Position numbers and translations under genes: made by a program. A stretch of DNA of 64,000 nucleotides from Sporosarcina jiandibaonis. Its GTDB lineage: Bacteria > Bacillota > Bacilli > Bacillales_A > Planococcaceae. The notes under the pieces were generated by a model. The model was given only the letters and a program-made list of their open reading frames with translations, did no database searches and was not told the origin of the DNA. Every line of letters starts with the position of its first letter. Positions within the stretch are counted from its first letter, which is position 1. This document shows, piece after piece, positions 17,274 through 26,237 of this stretch. The stretch lies in the NCBI RefSeq assembly GCF_013184495.1, contig NZ_JAAOIY010000004.1:248001-312000 (forward strand), written 5' to 3'.

Positions 17274-18287
17274 TTGTTTAAAAGTTATATACCTCGACCG
17301 GGCAGACGTGAATATCTAACAATTATTTTACTGGTATTGCAAGTAATATTTTTCAGTTTTTTTGCAGATAACTTCCTTAGTGCAGATAACCTGAAAGGTA
17401 TTATGCAAAACTCCGCTGAGCTTGCAATTGTTAGTATTGGAATGACAATGGTAATTATTTTAGGTGGTATCGATTTATCTGTTGGTGCTGTATTAGGAAT
17501 TGTTGCAATAGTTGTTGGGAACTTAATACAGTCTGGGGTAAATCCTCTGCTTGTTACAATTATTGCAGTAGCCATTGGAATGTCTTTAGGTTTAATCAAT
17601 GGTCTAATAATTGGCGTGATGAAAATTCCACCGATAATCGCCACTCTGGCAACAATGAATATTGGAAGAGCGGTAGTATTTGGCATGTTAGGTGGACATT
17701 GGCTGGCAGGATTACCCCCTGTCTTTACACCGATTATGACCAATAAAATATTTGGAATACCTATTGTATTCTTCATTGTTCTGTTAATATATACTTTGTT
17801 TTATTATATTTTCACTTATCGTCCATTCGGTCGTCATCTTTATGCAATTGGTACGAATCCAGAAGCGGCAAACCTGGTTGGAATTAATAGTGTAAAAGTC
17901 AAAATCTTATCTTATGCTATCTCAGGCGGAATTGTCGGAATAGCTGGAATAATGTATGTTGCGCGTATGGGTAGTGTTGAAGTATCGATTGGGCTTGAAT
18001 TACCTCTTCAAGCAATTGCTGCAGTTATTATTGGGGGGACGGCAATAACTGGTGGTAGGGGATCGCTTGTAGGAACATTAGCTGGCGTATTATTTATTAC
18101 GGTAATGAAGAACGGAATTGTTATTTTTGGTGTCCCCTCGCTCTGGGAAAAAGCAATTATCGGTTTATTAATTCTCATTTCAGTCACTATTGATATAGTA
18201 ATAAATAAGCAAATTACACGAAAAAGAGCAACTGGAACTCCGTTAGGAGCGGAAGAATTAGAATTAGAAATACAAAGAGGTGATTGA
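17274..18287 (+). CDS. Ribose-type sugar ABC transporter permease 1
   Basis: A 337-residue RbsC-family permease with about nine or ten transmembrane helices. The signatures IILGGIDLSVGAVLG and AAVIIGGTAITGGRGS are present. TTG start at 17274 after GGAGTGAGG, six bases from the M20 gene stop. It pairs with the permease at 18291; two different permeases of the same family in one importer resemble LsrC/LsrD-type systems. Confidence 0.92.
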   Translation: MFKSYIPRPGRREYLTIILLVLQVIFFSFFADNFLSADNLKGIMQNSAELAIVSIGMTMVIILGGIDLSVGAVLGIVAIVVGNLIQSGVNPLLVTIIAVAIGMSLGLINGLIIGVMKIPPIIATLATMNIGRAVVFGMLGGHWLAGLPPVFTPIMTNKIFGIPIVFFIVLLIYTLFYYIFTYRPFGRHLYAIGTNPEAANLVGINSVKVKILSYAISGGIVGIAGIMYVARMGSVEVSIGLELPLQAIAAVIIGGTAITGGRGSLVGTLAGVLFITVMKNGIVIFGVPSLWEKAIIGLLILISVTIDIVINKQITRKRATGTPLGAEELELEIQRGD

Positions 18288-18290
18288 TAT

Positions 18291-19262
18291 ATGGGTGGGT
18301 TTATACAAAAAGTTTTGATGAGCAGAACTTACTTTTTAACCTTGCTACTTGTCATGATAATTATTATCATGTCAATCCTAAGTCCATACTTTCTCACTGT
18401 ACAAAACTTACTTGAAATCACACAATTCGGAGCTGTTATTGCATTACTTGCAATTGGTCAATCTTTGGTGATTGCTAGCGGTAACGGTGGAATTGATTTA
18501 TCAGTCGGATCAATGGTCAGTTTGTCAGGAGTATTAATGGGACTAGCATTTAATGCAGGAATTAGTATATGGATTGCGTCTATTATTGCGATTTTAGTAG
18601 GGGTTCTACTTGGTGCTTTTAATGGTTTCGCAACATCTGTAATTGGATTACCTCCTTTCATTGCAACGTTAGGCACAATGTATATGTATGGTTCTCTTGC
18701 TCTGGTTCTTACAAAAGGCACGCCAATAAGTGGATTCCCGGAAAGTTTTGGATTTCTTGGCCAAGGTACCATTTTAGGTATACCAACTCAGGTGTTATTG
18801 ATAGTTATACCGGTATTTCTAATCATTAGTTTTATTGTATATAGAACAGTATTTGGTCGTCAGATTTATTTAGTTGGCACGAATGATACCGCAGCCAAAT
18901 TTGCCAACATCAAAGTTAAACGAACAAGATTTCTTTTGTTTACTCTATCAGGGCTATTGTCTGGAATTGGTTCTGTAATTATGTCTTCATGGTTAATGAC
19001 AGCAAGAGCAGATGTTGGATCAGGGTTAGAATTGCAAGCAATAACCATTGCTGTATTAGGTGGGATGCATATTTTCGGTGGAAAAGGTCAATTAGGCGGA
19101 GTCATGCTGGCTGTCTTGGTAGTTACGATGTTGTCTCCGGGTCTGCAAATCGCAAATATTAATGCAATATGGCAACTTGCAATATTAGGGATAATATTAA
19201 TTGGTGCTGTAGCTCTCAATCAATATTCATCGAATCGATTATCTCTGAAAGCTATTAAGTAA
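18291..19262 (+). CDS. Ribose-type sugar ABC transporter permease 2
   Basis: A 323-residue RbsC/LsrD-family permease with hydrophobic helices throughout and the signatures IASGNGGIDLSVGSMVS and IAVLGGMHIFGGKGQ. It begins three bases after the first permease ends, so they are co-translated and likely form the heterodimeric channel. Confidence 0.92.
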   Translation: MGGFIQKVLMSRTYFLTLLLVMIIIIMSILSPYFLTVQNLLEITQFGAVIALLAIGQSLVIASGNGGIDLSVGSMVSLSGVLMGLAFNAGISIWIASIIAILVGVLLGAFNGFATSVIGLPPFIATLGTMYMYGSLALVLTKGTPISGFPESFGFLGQGTILGIPTQVLLIVIPVFLIISFIVYRTVFGRQIYLVGTNDTAAKFANIKVKRTRFLLFTLSGLLSGIGSVIMSSWLMTARADVGSGLELQAITIAVLGGMHIFGGKGQLGGVMLAVLVVTMLSPGLQIANINAIWQLAILGIILIGAVALNQYSSNRLSLKAIK

Positions 19263-19311
19263 TTATGTTATTAGTATATTAAATGAAATATAGAAGGAGA
19301 ATCTCAGTCGA

Positions 19312-20253
19312 GTGAAAGAATCGCCAAATATTGTCGTTATAGGCAGTTTAAACTTAGATATGATATTGGAGTCGCCGAAGTTTCCTGATGAGGGGGAGAC
19401 TATTCTTGGAAAAAGGTTTTCGACAGCAATGGGTGGAAAAGGTGCAAATCAGGCAGTAGCTGCGGCTCGATTAGGTGCAAAGGTTAGTCTAATTGGAGCG
19501 GTAGGAAATGATGAATTCGGAAAAAAACTACTCAAGAGTTTGAGTAATGAAGGTATCGATACTTCGCATATCAAAATGCTTGAATCGGAAGAAACTGGCA
19601 TAGCCTGTGTGCAAGTAAGTCCAAATGATAATCGTATTACAGTGATCCCTGGAGCTAATTCTCATTTACTGCCTGACCATATAGATCAAGCTGAGGACGT
19701 GCTAGAAAAGGCAGACCTAGTTCTCCTCCAAATGGAAATCCCGTTGGAGACTGTTGAATACGCAATTAAAAAAGCTAAGGAAATGGGGAAAACAGTTATC
19801 CTAAACCCTGCTCCAGCTGCTGAATTATCCAAGGATATTCTTGGGATAGTGGACTATTTAACACCAAATGAAACAGAACTTCTGATTCTTGCACAAGGTT
19901 CTACAATTGAAAAAGATTTAGACCATTCTGCCAAAAAATTATTAACCATGGGGGTAGCAGGATTAATTGTAACATTAGGTGAAAATGGAGCAAAGTACTT
20001 TTCAAACAATGATGAAGAAGAGAATTTTTCACCACATTTTGTCCGAGTGGTTGATACTACAGGGGCAGGGGATGCCTTTAATGGAGGATTAGCCTATTCA
20101 TTAGCATCCGGTAAAGATCTACGTCACGCAATTTCCTTAGCGATGAAAGTCGGTGCAATGGCAGTAACAAAACTTGGAGCGCAAGAAGGAATGCCAACAA
20201 TTAGAGAATTAGAATCGTTTAATAAAAAATATAATTTGCAAAATATCATTTAG
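19312..20253 (+). CDS. Ribokinase-type PfkB sugar kinase
   Basis: A 313-residue PfkB-family kinase closest in motif content to ribokinase: VIGSLNLDMILES at the N terminus, the GGKGANQAVAAARLG substrate segment, and the C-terminal active-site motif DTTGAGDAFNGG. GTG start. It would phosphorylate ribose or another pentose freed from the imported compound, feeding the pentose phosphate pathway. A paralogue lies at 40508 in the nucleoside salvage operon. Position after the permeases and before the GATase-like protein indicates the same transcription unit. Confidence 0.88.
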   Translation: MKESPNIVVIGSLNLDMILESPKFPDEGETILGKRFSTAMGGKGANQAVAAARLGAKVSLIGAVGNDEFGKKLLKSLSNEGIDTSHIKMLESEETGIACVQVSPNDNRITVIPGANSHLLPDHIDQAEDVLEKADLVLLQMEIPLETVEYAIKKAKEMGKTVILNPAPAAELSKDILGIVDYLTPNETELLILAQGSTIEKDLDHSAKKLLTMGVAGLIVTLGENGAKYFSNNDEEENFSPHFVRVVDTTGAGDAFNGGLAYSLASGKDLRHAISLAMKVGAMAVTKLGAQEGMPTIRELESFNKKYNLQNII

Positions 20254-20265
20254 GAGGAGATTTGA

Positions 20266-21000
20266 TTGAAAGTATTATTTATTGGAGAATCCTGGACTGT
20301 GCATATGATTCATGCGAAAGGATATGACACTTTTGAATCGACAAAATATGAAGAAGGTGCAACTTATTTACTTGAGAGTTTAAAAGAAAGTGGTGTGAAG
20401 ATTGATTATATGCCATCGCATGAGGTTCAGATGAGATTTCCACAAGACTTGAAAACATTGGAACAATACGATTCTATTGTCATTAGTGATATTGGAAGCA
20501 ACACTTTTTTACTGCAGAATAGCACATTTTATAATATGAAGATAGTTCCAAATGCATTGGAATTAATTCGCCAATATGTGGAAAGTGGTGGGGGATTGCT
20601 TATGATTGGAGGATACCTGTCCTTTATGGGGATAGAAGGGAAGGCAAATTATAAAAATACTGTTCTTGCAGAAGTTCTTCCAATCAAAATGCTTGATCGA
20701 GATGACCGTGTAGAGAAACCAGAAGGCGTTTCACCAGAGACTATTTTAGAACATAAAATTACAACAGATATAGGTGAATGGCCAATATTCCTTGGATACA
20801 ATCGCTTTTCCGCTAAAGAAGATGCAACAACAATTGTGAAAGTTGGAGATGATCCGTTTTTAGTCGTAGGTGAATATGGAAAAGGAAAGACAGCTGCATT
20901 TGCAAGTGACTGTGCTCCTCACTGGGGATCAACTGAATTCGTTGAATGGGATCAATACACTCCTTTCTGGGTAAGACTTTTGGAACAAATTAAGAGATAA
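20266..21000 (+). CDS. GATase1-like/ThuA-like protein, probably not a glutamine amidotransferase
   Basis: A 244-residue protein with a class-I glutamine-amidotransferase-like alpha/beta fold (COG5426 type; often annotated glutamine amidotransferase). The segment where the nucleophilic cysteine would sit reads GGGLLMIGGYLSFMG, with no cysteine, so it cannot hydrolyse glutamine in the usual way. Similar proteins occur in sugar-utilisation operons. A conserved-looking FASDCAPHWGS segment near residue 207 carries a Cys and His. TTG start at 20266 behind GGAGGAG. The function is unknown; the place in the operon suggests a role in handling the imported glycoside. Confidence 0.75.
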   Translation: MKVLFIGESWTVHMIHAKGYDTFESTKYEEGATYLLESLKESGVKIDYMPSHEVQMRFPQDLKTLEQYDSIVISDIGSNTFLLQNSTFYNMKIVPNALELIRQYVESGGGLLMIGGYLSFMGIEGKANYKNTVLAEVLPIKMLDRDDRVEKPEGVSPETILEHKITTDIGEWPIFLGYNRFSAKEDATTIVKVGDDPFLVVGEYGKGKTAAFASDCAPHWGSTEFVEWDQYTPFWVRLLEQIKR

Positions 21001-21016
21001 TCGAGTTAAATGTAAA

Positions 21017-21099
21017 ATTAGATAGGCATTGTTTGGAATAGTGGAATAACAACAATGGGGCTTATAACTACCAACATAGCCTATCTAATCAGTTGGTAG
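21017..21099 (+). promoter_or_regulatory. Pseudoknot-like leader before the carbamoylase gene
   Basis: Two perfect, interlocking stems: ATTAGATAGGC (21017-21027) with GCCTATCTAAT (21079-21089), and CTACCAAC (21068-21075) with GTTGGTAG (21092-21099). The 3' arm of the first lies inside the loop of the second, so they form a pseudoknot or are mutually exclusive. The second stem runs into the GGTAGGA that would be the ribosome-binding site of the gene at 21112. Confidence 0.55.
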
Positions 21100-21111
21100 G
21101 AAATCTATAAT

Positions 21112-22449
21112 ATGACAAACACTTTTGAAAAGGAAGTGATTCGGATAAAAAAGCAAGAATCATTTGTACATAATTTGATGGAAAATTATGATGAGAGAAA
21201 GAATGATACTGATGGTATTAGCGGACATAGAATTGCCAGCAGACTAGCGAAGCTAGCTGAAATTGGTCTAACTGAAGAAAGTGGATCTCAAAGAATTGGA
21301 TTTTCCAAGGAAGAGAGAGCCGCAAAAGAGCTAGTTAAAGTTTGGATGCATAAAGCAGGTTTAAAGGTGAGTGAGGATGGGGCAGGAAATGTGTTTGGGA
21401 GATTATCTGCTAAAGACAATTCCAAACCTGCCATTTTATCTGGCTCGCATGTAGATACTGTTCCAAATGGGGGACATTTCGATGGAGCATTGGGAGTCGT
21501 AGCAGCTCTCGAGGTTGTTGAAGCGTGGAAAGAAAATGAATATCAACCTAAAAAACCATTTGAAGTTGTAATTTTCTCTGATGAGGAAGGCTCCCGTTTC
21601 AATAGTGGATATATAGGCAGTAAGGGGATGTGTGGGAAATATCAATTAGATGAACTCATAAAATTACATGATGCTAATGGTATGAGTTTTGAAGAGGTAT
21701 TGGCATCTGATGGTTTAACTATTCCTGGGTTTAAGGAAGCGAAGAGAAATCTAAATGACATTGAATTATTTGTTGAAGTACATATTGAACAAGGAAAAAT
21801 ACTTGAAAATGAAAATCTCCCATGTGGCATTGTAAATGGTATAGCGGGGCCGGTTTGGTATGAGCTTACATTTAATGGTGTTGCTGGTCACTCAGGAAGT
21901 ACACCGATGGTTGGAAGATCTGATGCGCTTGTTGCGGCGGGAAAGTTTATTCACGAATTAAGTAACTTACCAAATCGAGTAAGTGATACAGCAGTAGCGA
22001 CTGTAGGTAAGATGCATATTCATCCGAATGGCATAAATGTCATCTCGGGTAAAGTAACACTTTATGTAGATATTCGTGATACAGATATCAAAACCAGGAA
22101 TAATCTAATTACTAAGGTGCTTAGATTACTTGCTAGTATTGAAAATGAGTTTTCGGTGAAGATTGACAAAAAGGAATTAATTAATATACTTCCTGTTAAA
22201 ATAGAGTCGACAATTCAAGATATATTATCTGAGTCATTAAGAGGATATGGTATTCGTCCAATTAAATTACCAAGTGGTGCGGGACACGATGCTATGATTC
22301 TAGGGGAAGATATTCCTGTTGCTATGCTTTTCGTCCGAAGTGAGAATGGTATCAGCCATAGTCCACTGGAACGTTCATCACTTAATGATTGTGTTCAAAC
22401 AATTCATGTCCTGAAAAGATTTATAGAAGAAATAATGAAAAATGTTTGA
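21112..22449 (+). CDS. M20 Zn-dependent N-carbamoyl amino acid hydrolase-type enzyme, second copy
   Basis: A 445-residue enzyme of the same M20 subgroup as the one at 8927. It has SGSHVDTVPNGGHFDGALG, FSDEEGSRFNSG, EVHIEQGKILE, GTVGK-type (ATVGKMHIHPNG) and SGAGHDAMIL motifs, so all metal and substrate ligands appear in place. About 30 extra residues at the N terminus distinguish it from the first copy. It is separated from the upstream gene by a structured 111-base leader, so its translation may be controlled separately. The ribosome-binding site (TAGGA) is weak. Confidence 0.87.
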   Translation: MTNTFEKEVIRIKKQESFVHNLMENYDERKNDTDGISGHRIASRLAKLAEIGLTEESGSQRIGFSKEERAAKELVKVWMHKAGLKVSEDGAGNVFGRLSAKDNSKPAILSGSHVDTVPNGGHFDGALGVVAALEVVEAWKENEYQPKKPFEVVIFSDEEGSRFNSGYIGSKGMCGKYQLDELIKLHDANGMSFEEVLASDGLTIPGFKEAKRNLNDIELFVEVHIEQGKILENENLPCGIVNGIAGPVWYELTFNGVAGHSGSTPMVGRSDALVAAGKFIHELSNLPNRVSDTAVATVGKMHIHPNGINVISGKVTLYVDIRDTDIKTRNNLITKVLRLLASIENEFSVKIDKKELINILPVKIESTIQDILSESLRGYGIRPIKLPSGAGHDAMILGEDIPVAMLFVRSENGISHSPLERSSLNDCVQTIHVLKRFIEEIMKNV

Positions 22450-22641
22450 ATTGAATTTTGGTTAACCACCACGAAGATTGATTTAGGACATCTTACAATA
22501 ATTATATAAAGTAAGAGGGGGGAAGTTGATCATGTGGTAATAGTTCGGCTTCCTTTTGATACTTTATACATATGGAATTTTATCGGGAATGCCGCAATGT
22601 TTTACTTAATTTCATAAGCACTCCAGTCTGAAGAAGCCCTT

Positions 22642-23072
22642 TTAATCACGATTCAGAATCTGTGAAGTGGATAAGTCTCTTATTAAAATATCAAGATATT
22701 CTTTTAAAAAAGTTGCTTTATTTATCACTTCTTCTTTTATTTCTTTAGGTAGTACTTCCTGATTCTCTAAGAATATAGAATGTATTATTTTACCAACACG
22801 TCTCCAGGTCTTTTACATACTTTTCTACTTGACTTTCATTGGGAACAGAATCTGTACAATCCTCCACGAACTTCAATAATTCCTCGAGCATGCTATTTTC
22901 ATTAGCTGACTTTGATATTTATTTACCCCTTTTAACAATATTTTCCAGACTATTTTGTCTTAAACTTTTAGTCGCGTGAAGTTTTTTAATACTTCTTGAG
23001 CTTCTGGATTTTTTAGTTTAGATATATGACCAATCTTGCGATGTTGGAATTAAACCACTTAAAGTAATTTCA
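22642..23072 (-). pseudogene. Decayed gene of unknown function, several frameshifts
   Basis: On the minus strand, consecutive frames give helical, charged protein-like stretches joined by frameshifts: PTSQDWSY, then KLKNPEAQEVLKNFTR, then SLRQNSLENIVKRG, then LEELLKFVEDCTDSVPNESQ, then RVGKIIHSIFLENQEVLPKE, ending with KEYLDILIRDLSTSQ and a stop at 22642. Protein-like composition across frame changes is what a dead gene looks like. I do not recognise the family. Confidence 0.5.
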
Positions 23073-23146
23073 ATTGTCTAAAAGATAAGTAACTGAAAGT
23101 TATTGCAATAATAAAATAAATGTTGTATGCTTGTAATACAACTTTT

Positions 23147-23160
23147 TGAAAACGTTTACA
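23147..23160. promoter_or_regulatory. cre site (CcpA operator) before the TAXI binding protein
   Basis: TGAAAACGTTTACA matches the Bacillus cre consensus TGWAANCGNTNWCA at every position and lies directly before the AGGGGG ribosome-binding site. Catabolite repression of the TRAP/2-hydroxy acid operon is expected. Confidence 0.75.
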
Positions 23161-23173
23161 AAGGGGGATATGA

Positions 23174-24187
23174 ATGAGGAAAATTAGTATGTTGTTTATG
23201 GCAGTGATGTTGTTATTATTGTCTGCATGTGGGAGTGAAGGTAGCGATGGAGGTAAGGGGAAAGATAAATTTCTAACAATCGCTACAGCATCAACTGGAG
23301 GTACATATTATCCAATAGGAGTCGGAATGGGGAACCTTTGGACACAGGAATTAAAAGATGAAGGCATCCGGGCAAGCGGACAATCTTCGGCTGGATCTGT
23401 AGAGAATATTGACTTAATCCAAAAAAATGAAGCAGATCTTGCAATCATTCAAGGATTAATTGGTGCTCAAGCGTATGCTGGTCAGGGAAGTTTTGAAGGC
23501 AAAGAGTATAAGGATCTTCGAACGGTTGCAAATATTTGGCCAAACGTTGAGCATTTTGTATTGATGAACCAAAAAGTGAAGTCTGGAACAATAAGTGATA
23601 TTGAAGGAACAACATTTTCGGTAGGGCCACAGGCGAGTGGAACAGAGCAGTCAACGATAGTAATGATGGAAGGAATTAATCTAACCAAGGAAGATATCCA
23701 ACCTGAATATCTTGGTTATGATGACACCATTTCAGCAATGCGAGACGGTCGCCTTGATGGCGGTTCTGTTCCTGCCGGCACACCCGTAGCAGCGGTAACC
23801 GATATGTATGCTAGTGGCGTTGCAGCTACAGTGCTAGACGTAACACCCGAACAAGCGAACGAAATTAATGAGGTTTTTAACGCTTGGTATGAATACACGA
23901 TTCCAGCAGGAACATACCCGAAACATGATAAAGAAATTCATACAATAGCACAACCAAATCTTTTAATCGCATCAATCGACCTAGATGAAGAAACAGTTTA
24001 TTTATTAACAAAAACTCTATATGAAAATCTTGAGTTTATGTATGGCGTTCATAACTCTGCTAAAACAATGGAGCTGAGCAATGCATTAGACGGACTACCG
24101 GCGCCACTGCATATCGGTGCATATAAATATTTCAAAGAGGCTGGACTTGAAATTCCAGAGGAGTTAATTCCAGAAGAGGCGAAATAA
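23174..24187 (+). CDS. TAXI-family TRAP transporter solute-binding lipoprotein
   Basis: A 337-residue TRAP solute-binding protein of the TAXI type. Lipobox LLSAC gives a membrane-anchored lipoprotein. The signature TIATASTGGTYYPIGVGMGN is near residue 37, followed by the AIIQGLIGAQA and VGPQASGTEQS segments typical of the family. Translation starts at 23174 behind AGGGGG. It binds an organic acid for the fused permease at 24270. The downstream oxidase genes suggest a 2-hydroxy acid or a dicarboxylate such as 2-hydroxyglutarate, but TAXI ligands are rarely predictable from sequence. Confidence 0.92.
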   Translation: MRKISMLFMAVMLLLLSACGSEGSDGGKGKDKFLTIATASTGGTYYPIGVGMGNLWTQELKDEGIRASGQSSAGSVENIDLIQKNEADLAIIQGLIGAQAYAGQGSFEGKEYKDLRTVANIWPNVEHFVLMNQKVKSGTISDIEGTTFSVGPQASGTEQSTIVMMEGINLTKEDIQPEYLGYDDTISAMRDGRLDGGSVPAGTPVAAVTDMYASGVAATVLDVTPEQANEINEVFNAWYEYTIPAGTYPKHDKEIHTIAQPNLLIASIDLDEETVYLLTKTLYENLEFMYGVHNSAKTMELSNALDGLPAPLHIGAYKYFKEAGLEIPEELIPEEAK

Positions 24188-24192
24188 TAAAT

Positions 24193-24235
24193 GCAAATAA
24201 GAGGGAAAGGGTTCAATCTTTTCCCTCTTATTTGC
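24193..24235 (+). terminator. Hairpin between binding protein and permease genes
   Basis: A perfect 16-bp stem (GCAAATAAGAGGGAAA at 24193-24208 with its complement at 24220-24235) and an 11-base loop, with only a weak T tail. It probably attenuates transcription so that the binding protein is made in excess over the permease. Confidence 0.75.
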
Positions 24236-24269
24236 TTTAGTAAATTCATATGAAAGCGAGGAATCAAAT

Positions 24270-26225
24270 ATGGTAGATAACCAACGACCTATAGTAGTAG
24301 ATCGGGAATCAGGTGGCGGGGGACGTCAATTAACAGGTTTTCAAAATAAGTTGATGCTTGGCGTTGCAGCATTAATGTCTATTTTCGCAGTTTATTATAA
24401 TGGATTTTCAACAATTCAAGAAATCTATCGAAATGCACTCTTTCTAGGTTTTCTTTTGGCATTAACATTTCTTTTATATCCGAGATCAACAAAAATAAAA
24501 TCTAATAAAATGTCTATTATGGATATAGTTTTCTTGATTGCTGGGTTAGCAGGCGTTTTCTATATCGTATTTTCATATACGAATATTCATGTAGTTAGAC
24601 AATCACAAGCGATTACACTGGATTATGTATTTGCAGTTATTACGATTGTTGTTCTCTTTGAAGCTTCAAGAAGAGCGATAGGTTTTTTTATTCCGCTATT
24701 GACTTCTTTAGCAATTGTATATGCAATGTTTGGACCACATTTCCCTGGAATGTTTGCGCATTCCGGCTTTAGTATAGAACGTCTACTTTATCGTATGTAC
24801 ATGACGACAGAGGGTATTTTTGGAACAACACTTTCCATAGCATCTACGTATATTGTTCTATTTATTTTATTTGGTGCTTTTTTGACAGCTAGCGGTGCAT
24901 CACAATTTTTCAATGAATTAGCACTAGCCGCTGCGGGTCAAAAGCGAGGTGGACCGGCGCAAGTTGCGGTATTATCAAGTGCTTTGACAGGGTCCTTGAG
25001 CGGAAGTGCGGTTGCAAACGTAGCAACGACAGGAACATTTACCATTCCGCTCATGAAAAAAATTGGATTAACACCACGCTTTGCTGGCGCGGTTGAAGCG
25101 GCGGCATCCACAGGTGGAATGATAATGCCGCCGATTATGGGAGCAGCGGCATTCATCATGGCTGGATTTTTGGGTATCTCCTATACTGTCATTGTTATCG
25201 CAGCAATCATTCCAAGTTTACTCTATTATTTGGCCTTGATTTTCGCGATTGACATAGAAGCGAAAAAACTAGGGCTGAAAGGATTGAGTAAAGATTCAAT
25301 TCCAATCGTAAAAGAGGTAATTAAAGAACGGGGATTGTTAATTTTACCGATATTAATTGTTATTGGTACATTGTTAGTTGGAAAAACTCCTTTGTATGCT
25401 GGATTCGCAGGAATTATTTCAGCAATTATAGCGTCATGGCTTACTAAGGATAAGGATTGCCGTGTTACTCCGATTAAAGCATTCCATGCACTTGTAGATG
25501 GGGCAAAGGGAACGGTTCAAGTAGGAATTGCTTGTGCGTCAATTGGGATTATCATTGCTGTTGTAACAATGACAGGCCTTGGTTCGACATTTGCTTATAA
25601 CATTTTATCGCTTGCAAATGGGTCACTTCCAATTATTTTATTGTTAGTAATGCTTACATGTATTGTCCTTAGTCTTGGTCTCCCATCAACTGCATTATAT
25701 ATTGTTGTAGCAGTTACGGCAGCACCTGCACTAATACAAGCAGGCGTAAATCCGCTTGCAGCTCACTTCTTTGTATTTTGGTTTGGTGCATTATCAAACA
25801 TTACACCACCGGTTGCATTGGCGGCATATACAGCAGCAGGAATTGCAGGTTCAGATCCTATGAAGACATCCATTAGCGCATTTAAGCTAGCAATACCGTG
25901 TTTCATTGTACCGTTCATGGTTGTTTATAATCCAGTTCTTCTCATGCAACCAGAAGCTGGAACAGAAAATGTTTGGCTGGTCGTTATAATAGCGCTTGTA
26001 ACAGCAATAATTGGAATTTTTTCATTAGCAATTTCAATTGGTAATTACTTCTCCATGAAGTTAAATGTTGTGGAACGAATCGGATTCTTCGGAACAGCTA
26101 TTTTGCTAATCGAACCTGGACTTGTTACAGATGCAATTGGGATCGTGATATTGGGTATTCTACTATCACTCCATGTTGTGAAAGCGAATAAAAAAGCTAG
26201 CTCGACAAATACAGTCTCTATATAA
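24270..26225 (+). CDS. TRAP transporter permease, fused small and large subunits (DctQM type)
   Basis: A 651-residue fused TRAP permease (4TM/12TM fusion), as normally pairs with TAXI binding proteins. About residues 20-130 form the small DctQ-like helices; the rest is the DctM-like transporter with motifs GSLSGSAVANVATTGTFTIP, EAAASTGGMIMPPIMGAAAF and LGLPSTALYIVVAV. It uses a sodium or proton gradient to move the ligand delivered by the lipoprotein. The same operon carries the GntR regulator and the oxidase genes. Confidence 0.93.
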   Translation: MVDNQRPIVVDRESGGGGRQLTGFQNKLMLGVAALMSIFAVYYNGFSTIQEIYRNALFLGFLLALTFLLYPRSTKIKSNKMSIMDIVFLIAGLAGVFYIVFSYTNIHVVRQSQAITLDYVFAVITIVVLFEASRRAIGFFIPLLTSLAIVYAMFGPHFPGMFAHSGFSIERLLYRMYMTTEGIFGTTLSIASTYIVLFILFGAFLTASGASQFFNELALAAAGQKRGGPAQVAVLSSALTGSLSGSAVANVATTGTFTIPLMKKIGLTPRFAGAVEAAASTGGMIMPPIMGAAAFIMAGFLGISYTVIVIAAIIPSLLYYLALIFAIDIEAKKLGLKGLSKDSIPIVKEVIKERGLLILPILIVIGTLLVGKTPLYAGFAGIISAIIASWLTKDKDCRVTPIKAFHALVDGAKGTVQVGIACASIGIIIAVVTMTGLGSTFAYNILSLANGSLPIILLLVMLTCIVLSLGLPSTALYIVVAVTAAPALIQAGVNPLAAHFFVFWFGALSNITPPVALAAYTAAGIAGSDPMKTSISAFKLAIPCFIVPFMVVYNPVLLMQPEAGTENVWLVVIIALVTAIIGIFSLAISIGNYFSMKLNVVERIGFFGTAILLIEPGLVTDAIGIVILGILLSLHVVKANKKASSTNTVSI

Positions 26226-26237
26226 GGAAAATGTGAA

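Noticed and set aside
20266..21000. True glutamine amidotransferase
   Set aside because: No cysteine at the nucleophile position.
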